From: Psettodes erumei
Lineage: Eukaryota > Chordata > Actinopteri > Pleuronectiformes > Psettodidae
NCBI GenBank assembly: GCA_016785225.1
Contig: JAFBJZ010000005.1
Coordinates: 310,001 to 374,000 of the forward strand
Reading direction: 5' to 3'
Length of the DNA: 64,000 bases
Shown here: positions 12,236 to 23,420 of the stretch, one piece after another
How the letters are laid out: every line of letters begins with the position of its first letter
Numbering within the stretch: position 1 is the first letter of the stretch
Position numbers and translations under genes: made by a program
The notes under the pieces: generated by a model
Told to the model about the DNA's origin: nothing
Database searches by the model: none
The model's input: only the letters and a program-made list of their open reading frames with translations

Positions 12236-13724
12236 TTTACCGTAATTCAACCAAAATGGGTCCATTTGGTCCAAATCTTTGTTTCTCCCACTACCCTCTA
12301 TTATTTTTAAATTTTAATTAAATTAGACGAACATATTTAACCATAATCACCTGGTTCATTCGGCAGCAGTTTGTGTATAGACTTCTGTCCTGCCTCTGCT
12401 CTTCTGTGCAAAACAGATTGCGATTGCTCAAAGAGATACTTCACTTGAGTGTTTGTGGCAAATATATACAATGGGTGGCTTATGAGACTTATGTGTGTTT
12501 ACGAAGTCGGACAGAGCATCTGATAGGGCAAGCGAAACAGGCAATTCGTCAGACCTACAAAGTTTCATGAGAGGTTCATTGGCATCCAGTGGAGCTTGTG
12601 ATTGATTATGTTAGGATGCTTTTCATGTTTTCCCTTTTACGCAGTCAGACTCCTCAGCCACATTTACACAGGGTTGTTAAAATTAGATTTATTTTTTTTT
12701 AAAGGTGGATGAGATTCCTGACTTTAAAACGAACCGTTTCATGCAATAGCTTCAACACTTATCAATCTAAATGACACGAGCTTTAACTACTCTGTGACAT
12801 AAAGTGCAGATGTTGTATGCAAGTGTTTACACAGACAGTGAAAAACTCATCGGGTTGCTGTAATATATGGACCTTGGTCTGGAGCTGGCTGCGGCATACA
12901 GCAGCCAGCTTTCAAGTAGAAAAAAAGTTATTCATTCATTCACTTACTCTACCATTTATACATGCATGTGTTATTCCTACCTTTGATTACTATTGTTTTT
13001 ACTGCGTGATGGACATCTGGTTTAAGGTAATGGTTCAGATAGTGGCAGAGATAGAGGGAGTAGGAAAATCCAGACGTCCCATTTTTTTTCCCATTAAAAC
13101 AAGTTGGCCAAATGCTATCAGTTAATTGCACTTAGCTGAATGTTGTGCAAAAACTGTCAAGTTAAAACGGCTTGAGGGGGGGTTATATGTCACCACGGTT
13201 CAACAGTGGTATAAATGTATAAATACATCAGACTTTTATAATGTGAATGGATTGCCATATAGAAAAGACAACGTACCTGTGAGGTGTCAGCTGCACGGAG
13301 CGTCATTCACCACATGTCCACATGGTGTCGCCCTTTGTGTCCCACTCCTGGGTTTTTATGTGCAGTTATTCATGGGCAACGTGTTGGTATATTTTTTTTA
13401 CACTGAAAAAACAACCACACTCAGATTTCTAAATGTAATATGCAGCCGCCCAGACACTGTCTGAGTGAGTCACTCGTACAATTAATTTCTGTCGCCAGTA
13501 AATACAAGTCAACCAGTTTATCACAGTGAGTCACATACAATTTCACACCTTTCATCTCCTCTCAAACATGACAGCACTTGGAATCGAAGCTGACACAGGT
13601 CATTTGATAAACAGAAAATTAGTCACGGAGCGAGCGATTACGTGTCTGCAGGGAAACAGAGATGCCAGTTAACACTCTCCTCCTCATCAGCTTCAGTGTC
13701 AGTTCATACATAGGAATTTTCCGC

Positions 13725-13739
13725 TGTGTGTGTGCATGT

Positions 13740-13814
<75 letters not shown>
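13725..13814. repeat. Long (TG)n microsatellite
   Basis: About 90 bp of TG units with two small interruptions near the start; the longest simple repeat in the window. A second short TG tract is at 13924-13943. Confidence 0.97.
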
Positions 13815-13817
<3 letters not shown>

Positions 13818-13860
13818 TCAGGGGGCAGGATCACCTTTGGGAAATCCTTTCAGGGAAGCA

Positions 13861-13888
13861 GTGAGTAGTCCAAGTTTGGACTACTCAC
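13861..13888. repeat. Perfect 13-bp-arm inverted repeat
   Basis: GTGAGTAGTCCAA, a two-base spacer, then TTGGACTACTCAC form a near-continuous palindrome between two TG microsatellites. Confidence 0.9.
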
Positions 13889-14959
13889 AGGTTGCTTGCC
13901 TGCAGACAGACACTGCTGTTTGTATGTGTGTGTGTGTGTGTGTATTGGTGTCTGGGGTTGAGAGGTTAGGATCAGAAGTTTAGACACGGTTAAATCACAT
14001 TTCAGGCAAAGAGATAAAGGCGATGATGGCAAAAGCATGACGGAGGAGTGCTGATTTAAAAATGAAGGACATCAGAAAAAAAAGCACTGTTTTGGAGAAA
14101 ACATACAGTTTCTAATATGCAGATTGCTCCTGGGGATCAGACAATACTGGGGTACCCACTTCAAAAATTGGAGTGAGTGAATTTCTTTGCAACTTCTTTC
14201 TGAAGAAACTGTAACAAACGTCCACATACGCTGACTCACTCTCTCCATCCGTTTATTGCTCAGTCACACAAATAGTGTCTTTCCACTGTTTTGTTTTCCA
14301 TTAAATGGCTTGTGAGTGAGATGTGTGTGCTAATCACAGTAAAGGATCAGCTGAGGTTCAATGAGTGGAGAGAGATGGTATCAGCAGTGCAGAGCAATAT
14401 TCTTCCCCCTCCTGTTTTAGAAACCTGAGGTCGGTGGCTCACAGCACAATATATATAGGTTAAAATGTGTGCTTTTTATGGATGACTTAGGAGGAGGTAT
14501 TGTTCATCGGGCCTGTATTTTGTCCACTCAGCCAGAATTCCCTCCGGGAGCCTTGTCATAGCTCAGTGTTGCAGTATGAAAACCACACCAGACAGGGTCA
14601 GCTGCGGATGTCAGCCCCACTGGCTGCGCACAAATCCACCTCGGCGCAACCACCCTCAAAAACCCTAACCTGTCACATACACTTCAAAAAGCACCGTAAT
14701 GAAAATCTAAACAAGCGACAGAGGATTTTAAATGCGAAAAGCCAAAGAAAGCAGCACTGTTGCCCAGGAAATGTGGTCCAGTCACCACAGATGTAAACAG
14801 CCCGAGGGACAGAATGAGTGTTATTTACTGCAGTTCAAAAAAAACCAACAAAAATCCCAGCATTCATGGCTCCTTTTCAGAAAGCTGATCTCTCCACAGC
14901 TGATAAGAAACTGACTGAGGCCGTAACCAGCTGGAAGTCTGGAAGATACACACTCATTC

Positions 14960-14964
14960 ACACA

Positions 14965-15003
<39 letters not shown>

Positions 15004-15138
15004 TCTGAGTAACCACAGCCAGCTGTGTGTGTTTGCTGGTGGGGGGGATGATTGTGATGAAGCAATATTAGCAACTAGGAGATCAGGAGACATAGACACA
15101 CACATATAAGCACACCATTGCGCATACACAGACAAAAA

Positions 15139-15169
<31 letters not shown>

Positions 15170-15180
15170 CACACACACAC
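14960..15180. repeat. Two (CA)n microsatellites
   Basis: CA tracts occupy about 14968-15002 and 15140-15180, separated by non-repetitive sequence. Confidence 0.95.
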
Positions 15181-16149
15181 CTTGATTATAATCATTCAGG
15201 CTGGAGGGGGAAGTAGTCACAGGTCAAGCCTGAGGTTTCTTGCAGCAATATGTCGAAAGAGGAAGATAAGACCTCTTGTTTTGTTCGCATTTTTTTCAGG
15301 GGTAGTTCTGGTAAATAAATTTACACAACTGTTACCATCTTTCCCACATCTATGTATTTAGAGCTCTTGGCCCACGCCCGTGTCTGCCTGCTTCTCTGTG
15401 GCCCTCCAGCCACAGCTGCTATACACATTTCCTCCCCCATGCTTGTGTGTGACCATGTGTGTCTGGATGACCTCCAGCGGTAAACAGTGGCTCCCCTGCC
15501 TGTCACCAGATCTCGGTCCCCCACTGAGCTCCCACTCCACTTGCCAATCAGCCTCCTTTAGGTTTACTGCACACCTGGATGTGGTGAGGGTTTTGAGAGA
15601 GAGTGTGTGTGTGTGTGTGCATGTTGGTTGTGGGGACAAAGGTTGATGGATAAGTCTACTCTAGTATTTCTGCCTCACCACAACTTGTGTGTGTGTGTGT
15701 GTGTGTGTTTTGGAGAGAGGCGCTCTCTGAGTTGTAAGTGCTTTTGCAGAATCCATTTCCCATTTGTTATTCACATATCAGTAGCTCAGTTGCAAAGCAT
15801 TTGGTTTTCTTGTATCTGTGTTTTGGTGTGATGTAAAAACAGTGATTGGAGATTACTTACTGAAAACAACAGCTTCATCAGTTTAGCCTGTGTCATGTTT
15901 TTTGTGGTCTGTTGAGATACATGACGTAGATTTCCTAATCAGGAAACAGTTCCATCTTTAATGAAGCATAAATGAGGATGTTCCCCTGTCAAATTCAAAT
16001 TCTTCATATTCCTGGAACCTCTTTCTAACAAGGCACTCTTTATAAATGTGCCAAAACTAATGTTTTCACTCAAGCTTGATAAATACCTTATGAGGTCTAA
16101 TAAAGACAACATTTGTGTTGCCAGGTTGTGGAAAAAATGCCTTTGGTGT

Positions 16150-16465
16150 TTGACCACCTGTACAAAAATCAATTTATAAACAACTTCTTAACATTTACAA
16201 CTTGCAGTCTTGCTCATTAAAGCCCTCGATTATTGGCTCATTGGTTTTTATTTATGGGTTATTAGGAAGTGAGAAACCCATTAACATTTATTATTATATA
16301 GCTAACATTTATAACTGTTACCAAATACAAAGGCTAAACATTGGCCAATAGGATTTTGGTTCATAAAGTGTTGTTGTAATTTGATTTATTATTGAAATTA
16401 TGTATTAAACCATTACTTTAATCTCATAAACAGCTTTATAAAGCGTGCCTTATTAGAAAATGGTA
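16150..16465. repeat. AT-rich dispersed repeat (probable)
   Basis: The segment contains TTATAACTGTTACCAAATAC, TTCATAAAGTGTTG and TTATTAGAAAATGGTACCC, phrases like those of a common AT-rich fish repeat with GTTACC-type ends. It ends just upstream of exon 2. Identification is from memory only. Confidence 0.35.
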
Positions 16466-16552
16466 CCCAATTATGTTCCGAGTTAAACAACAGTAATTGC
16501 ATGAGTCAGTACTGTGTGCCTGTTCCTAACGTCCTCTCCTCTCTTTCCCCAG

Positions 16553-16623
16553 GAGAGCCCTATTGCTCTGTACCGTTTTATATTGTACTTGTTACCTGGG
16601 ACTTACACAAGTACACTCTGAAG
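16553..16623 (+). CDS. col27a1: col27a1 exon 2, signal peptide core
   Basis: This 71-bp exon follows a good pyrimidine tract and acceptor (ctctttccccag) and ends at donor gtaaga. Its first G completes a Lys codon from exon 1 and its last G begins the Asp codon finished by exon 3. In that frame it reads R-ALLLCTVLYCTCYLGL-TQVHSE, a hydrophobic signal core followed by a polar stretch where signal peptidase would cut. The join gives E-D-V-D-I-L-Q-K-L-G-L, closely matching the human junction. The other frame that is open here contains no recognisable protein. Confidence 0.85.
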
Positions 16624-19600
16624 GTAAGACATGGCCTCCACTCATCTCCATTCTTTCACTTCAGTTTCTCACTTCTGTCTGTAACAATAAATGTAAAATA
16701 CAGTGAGACATGGGGGGGATTTTTACAGTTATTCATAGCCTGTTTTGTCATCACCCAAGCACGTAAACACATTGCTGTGAGATTTAGGCCAACCATTGTC
16801 ATGACAACAAGAGTTGGGTAATCTAAGTTGAGTGAGCGAGGGAGTGATCGTGGTCATAGATTCAAAGCTGCCATTACAGAGAAAATGTAGGCGTCCATCT
16901 GTTTCACTTCTGTGATCTGCAATTCTGAGTAGGCGCAATATTCAGATCTCTGATCTGACTCCAATCAATATTGTTATAAGATTAAACTTTGCTCAGTTTC
17001 ACTGTTGTGGTTGGTTTGCTCTCACTTCCTCACCTCTTCTCTCATGGCATTGTCTTCGGCTGCAGTAGGACAAAGCCTTTATAAACCAGCTGTGCCAATA
17101 AAGTGTTAGAGACTATCTGGTGAACCCAGGTGATCATATAGCAGCTCAGGAGTTGGTAGAGACCAGAAACTGAGCTAAGAGAGAGTTAATACTGCACTCA
17201 CATACAATACTTAAGTTCATCAGGAGGCCAAACTCCAAATAGATGATAATTGCTGGAGGTGTCATAGTGTAGTGCTGGAAGTTCACCAAATTCTGGTTTT
17301 ATGCCAGTGTTGTGGGTCACAACTTGTTTCTGCTTCCCCTAAGCAGCCAAAAAATCTGTTTAATTAAGAGGGTGCAGGGTCGGTTAGATAATGACTCTAC
17401 ACTTTTACTCAAGATACTCATTTTTGTTCTTTCCTGCAACACCAGTCTACTTTGTATTTGTTAGGGTGGGTAAAGTTTGTGGTGGGCAGCTTGTGATCAT
17501 CTTGTGCCATTTGGTGGTTTCCCCCTGAGGAAAAGTTGTAGTTACAGTCCAGTGAATCGGTCCCTTCTCTCCTTCACTTACTATGATTGGGACTGACAGG
17601 GCACAGAGTTCAATAGGCCCGAAAGACAGCGACTGAAACCTGATGGCAGCCAAAACCAAATGTCAACTCAGTTAATTACTACAAGGATGAAACCTTCTTT
17701 CCAATTCAGATTGTTATTCGGTTACAAAGTCAAAGCTCTTTGACAAGTCATGTAAGAGCTCATATATGTTATTTTAAATGGTGAATTACAGCATTTTCCT
17801 CTGACCTACGTCAGAAAAAACAGGTGGATAAAAAAAACCCTCTCTTTCCTAAATGGAAATAAAAACTGGGCTACAACTGAGCTGGTTTTAGGCTGTGAAT
17901 GGGCTACTTGGCTTTACTCAAATCTGGCAAAGATGTCAGTGATCTCAGTGATCACTACAGTATTTCAAAGAGTTGCAGTGCTCACAGAGACACTCTGACA
18001 GGCATCCAGACAGTCCAGACGAGGGAGTCAGATTTTTTTCACTCCTAACACTGCCACCACGCAGATCGGGGATTAAGGAGAGGCCTCCGGCAAGGCCGGT
18101 GCCAAGCTGCATTTTATGGAGGGAAAAGCTCCTTCTGATCAGCCTTTTAAGAAGCAGTGTATTTCTTAGAATCACTCTCAGGGCCGCTGGCTCATGGCTG
18201 ACCAAACGCTTGCTTAACACTCCCTTATGGTGCATGAAACCATTTAGTAAGTTGCACATTGCATTGTTACATAATTTTATTTTGGAAAATGGTCTGGAAA
18301 TGGGTAGCTGTATGGGTTTTCTTTGATTATAATATCTGTGAGACCAATACCAACACAAACAATTGTTTACTCCAAAACTAATGGGCTATTGTGGGAATGC
18401 ATGCAATGCATTGTTGTGAGGATGATTTTTCCATTTAGCCGCATCGTAAATGGATCAGTGTAGATGAGTGTTGGCCAGCCAGAGAGAGATCATTTGAGTG
18501 TGTTCGAAAGAATCAGTGACTTCATCCCATCCTCTACGATGGATAACATTTCAGTGTGAAGAGCCTTGGATATTCTTTCTGTCCTACTTGAGTGACTTGG
18601 CACAGAGCGAGGCTACGAACTCCAGCCATGTGTTAAACACAAGTCTGTGTGTGTGTCTGAGTGTGTGTGTGTGTGTGTGTGTGTGTGTTCACATCCACAC
18701 AGCATGCAGTATATCTCCAGTATAACCATGTGGTTAATGTATGCCCCAGTAATCGTGCAAGTGGTATTAAAATAAAGAAGATTGGAGACTGGTCTTTGTT
18801 CAGCAGAGATACATGTAATGCCCCCGCTGCTTCACTGCCAAGTCCTGTTGCCCTTTGCTGCAGAAGAGACCACACAGAGAGGAGACTTCACTGTGTGGAT
18901 GGGTATACACTAAAGCCCATGTAGGTCTTGCTTCTTCAGCCTATTTTATTAAGCCCCAATGTTTTGAAGCAAAGGAAAGTCTTACAGTGGTATGGAAAGT
19001 CCATAAAGAAGTGGCTATGAAAGAGGCATGCTCACATTTGGATCACTTTTCACAGTGAAAAAAGTGATTGTTTTAGATGGGCGTTTTATATCTTGTATAA
19101 AATCCGATTCAACATTTGTTTAAACTAGCAGTCAGTACTTCCAGTCTGGACAGATTACTTTTGGTTTGACATGATACATGTGAGAACTCTTTCTGCGAAA
19201 GAGAAGGAGTTCTGAGCTGCTTCCTCCCTTGGGTCTAATTCCTTGATAACTGCCAGTGCTACCAGATTCCTGCGCAAAACATTAAAAAACAAAAAAAAAC
19301 TTTCCATGCAATGACTGTATACATTATATTTACAAAGTCTGATGCCCCGACAGTAGACTAATGAAGCAAGCCTCATATTATAGTAGGACAAGCATCTCAT
19401 TGAAGCCCTTTCTCTCTCTGGCTCACAAGCAACTGTTAGGACTTCCCATTTTTCCCTCTCATCTTTCCCGCTTTCTGTCATCTCATCAACATTACTTGTC
19501 CACTTTTGTCCACTTTTCACAAGCAGGGCTTCTATACACATGTCCCTATTAGACGAGGCCCAGTGACCACAGGTCAGCATGAGCTGAGACAATACAGATG

Positions 19601-21903
19601 GTGAGGGGCCTCTGTCTGAGATCACAGGCCGTATGGATACAGGCTGGGGCCACAGAGATGGCTGAAAGGCTGGAAACTGTATTCTGCCTCCAGGCAGGGA
19701 GATGCTGTACTTAGTTGTCCTTAATGTGTTCATGTTCTGAATGTCCAGACCAACCCTATTGATGAGAGGGAAAAGAGGAGGTTGTCTGATGATGCCGATG
19801 TCCTCCGGTTCATTAATCCCCTATAGCCTTAAAACAAAGGGGCCATGCCTTGATATCAGTGAAGCAAACATTTCCAGCACGTACAGTATGCTTTAACATA
19901 CTTTAACAAGCACTCAGATTTGCTAAGTGATGTGAAAGTAATATGCATTTTACCAGAAAATTTACATTTAGGCCCTGAACTCCCTGCCCCTTGCGCCTCC
20001 AATTCACAAACACATGTTTGTTAGCTTTGTGCAGTAACGGTTTCTATTTCTGCCCCATAGGGGAGCGCATTGGCCCGATGGCTGCTAAGAGAGGATTAGG
20101 TCCTTTAGTCTGATTGTGCGTTCCTGGTACTGGCTGCTTTGGCCTCGACTGAGCCCCCTCACAGTTACCTCTACCAGCCGTCATGTTTCCAACAGCACAG
20201 GGTGAACACCAACGACTAAGTCTGGTCACATGACCACGGCTGCAGAAATTAATGGGCAGTTATTTTAATCCCTACAAAAAAATATGGTGGGATGATGAAT
20301 GGATCGATGTATTTCCTGAATTGTTTTCTCTCTGTGGCAATTAGTTAAATGTTCATATTTCATTTATATCTATGCTCACTGTCAAACAAAAACTAATAGA
20401 AAGTTTATAGAATTTATAGAAATGCATGACCTGACAGCAAGGCACTACACCAACCAAAGACAGGAAGGCGAAAATTAGGTAAAAATCATTTATTCTGAAC
20501 CACTTTGGTTTGGCTTTGCTTTAAAGTATTTTGTAGTTACCATTTGGAGCTTTTAAATGTGGCCACATTGGGCTTAAATTGTGGTGTGAGCAGGTCCTTT
20601 AAGAATTTGCAGGCATGCGTAGCAATAAACACGCTGTATGGTGGGGCCATTTGTTGCGTGCATGCATACAGCTGTTTTATGCCTCACGAGAGTCATGCAG
20701 TAACAATTATGCCACAACTTGCCATGCTGAAGAGAAACACGAGTCTACAAACCCCTGATCGCTGAAACAAAAGCCACCACTGCACCTCCGCGGTGACCCA
20801 CTCAGAGAGCATAAACCAACCAACCAAGGTCACTCCACAGTCCCGTACCATACTTTTATGTCTGTCTGGAACTATACATAGTCGTTTATTCTGGTCAAAA
20901 CCGGCACCAGACAGCCTACAGAAGCAGTTTGGCAGTCTCAAAGGCCAGTGAGTTTATTATTATTTGTATGTCCTTTTTTGTTTTAACTATATTTTTTCCC
21001 CCATCTCTTCACCTTGCACTGTTTGAGCTCCATTTCTACGTGAACTTCTGTTCTGTGTTATGACATACAGAGATGATGCTGCTACGCCTGTTGAGTGATA
21101 GCAAAATAGAGATCGGTTCTTTTTTCAACGGGGAGTTATTGTGACGCTAGCATGAAAGCCACTGTCGTCAGTCCAACTGCCACTGGCAAAAATAAGTAAA
21201 ATATTTTGCTGAGCCTCACTTGTTTGAGAAAGAGAAAATGTTCACAATGAGTCCAGAATGTCCTATGAATAATTTGAAGATGTTGAAGAGGTTCCTTCCG
21301 GCATGACTGCTCTCATTCATACATGCTTAACTTCTGAAGTGTGTGTGTAATTGTTGCTCAAGGTTCCATGTTCCTAAGTGTTACCATCAATATAACTGGT
21401 ATTAATTCTGTCCGATTTTGGCAAATACAATACAATTAGATTCAGCCCAGATGCTCGGTTTGAAACTAATTGCTCTCCCATGACCTTACAATTTTCCTGC
21501 CATTGTCCTTGTGTGATGTTTGAATTTTTGATAATAAACTTCCCCTCCACATTTCATTATGTAGTCATTTTTTCTTTTATAACAGAGGAAAATTCAAGAT
21601 GATGTACCTGTACCTATTTCCAGGTTCATAATTATGGCAGGAAATATTGTCATCTCTGTACAGGAAGGTTACAGAACACATAAAACAGGCTTTACTAATA
21701 ATGAAGAAGGTAAAATATAAAAGGAATTACCAAGGATCAACAAAACAGGTGAAGGATAACGCTTCAGATTTTCCAGGTTTTAAAGTGTATGTACATATTA
21801 CTAGGCTTTCATTTTTGCTTTTGTCCAGCTGCACTGTTGTGTAACCTTCATAAACAAGCCTGTCATAATTATTTGCACTAACACTGCTTTCCCTTCCATC
21901 CAG
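16624..21903 (+). other. col27a1 intron 2
   Basis: A 5.3-kb intron. It has a (TG)n tract at 18661-18688 but no other coding exon; the exon 2 to exon 3 codon join leaves no room for one unless it is in-frame. The minus-strand open frame at 19155-19733 is discussed under rejected items. Confidence 0.8.
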
Positions 21904-23420
21904 ATGTGGACATCCTCCAAAAGTTGGGGCTTAAGGGAGAGAAGCCGTCGCGCTCGGTGCCAACAGGGGTCATTCCATTCAGATCAGGGGTCATCCTCAA
22001 CCAGCGGGCGCACGTCGAAGCTCCATCCCGCTCGGTCTTCCCAGCGGCCATCTGGCCCAACCTGGCACTGGTCCTGAGTGTACGCTCACACCGCGTCAAC
22101 AGTGCTTTCCTCTTCACCCTGCTTTCAGAGCGCAGGAAGCTCCTTCTCGGTCTGCAGCTTGTACCGGGCAATCTGGTCCTTCACACAGGACCTAACACCT
22201 CGGTGGCACTGCCCTATGAGCCCCATGATGGTCAGTGGCACCAGCTGGCGGTTGGAATTAATGGACAGAGAGTGACTCTATATGCCTCCTGCGGAGAGCA
22301 GAGTGTTCATGCAGACTTTGGGTGGGATAGTGAGGAGGGACTAGCTCCAGAGCTCCAGGGCTCCTTCCTGCTGGGGCGGACAAGCCAGCAGCAAGCCTCA
22401 GCACACTTTGAAGGAGCCATCTGCCAATTTGACCTGGTCCCTTCTGCGCAGGCAGCTCACAACTACTGCAGGTACATTAAGAAACAGTGCAGGGAAGCTG
22501 ACACATACAGGCCTAACCTTCCTCCCTTGCTGCCAATCCTACCACAAGAATCAAACATCACAGCTACGGTTGCTACCCCTAAACGTGGTGGCCCAGTAAC
22601 GGCCAGGAAGCCCACGGGGCTGAGCCTTGCCAGGAGTGTTGCTGCTGCTGCCTCAGCTGTCAGATATGTGGCCTCCACCCAAACAATAAAGCCCAACCCT
22701 GGGACCATTCCAACACCCCTGCTGGGAACTGTGATGCCAGTCACAGTCCAGCTTGGTTTGGCCTCCCCGCCTCTGAAGGCCAGGACCGAAACTGTCACAG
22801 CGCCACTCAGGACAAGAGCACCCCCTACAAAACCACCAACCCCAAGACCCTCCACTTCAAAAGCTTCAAATCAGAAACCCTCCAAACCCACTCCCCCAAA
22901 GCCCACTCCTCATAACAGCCCCAAAAAGACAATAGCAAGAACAGACAACAAGAAAAAAAGTTCTATTCCAGCCACTACCAGCACCAAACCCTCCAAGACA
23001 AAACCTGACTCTGCCTTATCAGACCAAGATGCAGTCCCAAAGAAACCGCAACCCACCACAGCCAAGAAAACATCTCCCAACCCTAAAGTTACAACATCCA
23101 AAGCCACTCCATCTAAACCCAAAGTAAATTCTGTCAAAGTTGTCCCTTCAAAACCAACAATAACCAAAGTCAAACCCTCAAAATCGACAATCTCTAAAAC
23201 TACAACTGCTAAAACCTCCAAGCCAGTCTCCAAACAGGTCACTAAGCCAACGAAACAAGCAAAAACAACCAAGGCTCCAGTCACTCCACCACCTACCAGA
23301 CCTTATTACAACACAGTAACACCACCTTCTACTGATGGCTTCCAGAGCTGGGAGGTGCCACCTACTCAGTTCTCCCTACTGGCTGGACCGAGAGGACAGA
23401 AAGGAGAAGCAGGCCCATCG
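21904..23420 (+). CDS. col27a1: col27a1 exon 3, TSPN/LamG domain, variable region and start of triple helix
   Basis: This single 1517-bp exon runs from acceptor ttccatccag to donor gtaagc. It encodes residues 42-547. Residues about 42-245 form the thrombospondin N-terminal-like (LamG-type) domain, with HDGQWHQLAV, four cysteines (about 171, 215, 230, 237), FEGAICQFD and the closing HNYC...KQCREADTY motif, all as in COL27A1. Residues about 246-535 are a low-complexity Pro/Thr/Lys/Ser-rich variable region with many KPT, KTT and SKP variants, roughly 290 residues, shorter than I recall for human (about 390). The last twelve residues, GPRGQKGEAGPS, open the collagen helix. A giant exon joining TSPN to the variable region is typical of COL24A1/COL27A1. 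An Asn-Thr-Ser sequon lies near residue 139. The open frame continues 27 codons into the intron, but the donor marks the true end. Confidence 0.95.

Larger units (their letters stand above)
12016..16552 (+). other. col27a1 intron 1
   Basis: A 4.5-kb intron bounded by gtaagt and cccag. It holds the downstream half of the CpG-rich region, three microsatellite regions, a 10-bp-stem hairpin at 12883-12910, a perfect 28-nt inverted repeat at 13861-13888 and an AT-rich dispersed repeat at 16150-16465. No additional coding exon was found. SOX-like ATTGTT at about 12050 is a single weak match. Confidence 0.75.

Noticed and set aside
13619..13983. Frames encoding poly-Thr-His or poly-Cys-Val
   Set aside because: These are translations of the TG/CA microsatellite and not proteins. 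The same applies near 7.1, 15, 18.7, 29.4 and 32.8 kb.
19155..19733. 192-codon minus-strand open frame in intron 2
   Set aside because: Longest frame outside exon 3, but no recognised domain, a composition like translated non-coding DNA, and no visible promoter or splice context. I treat it as chance.
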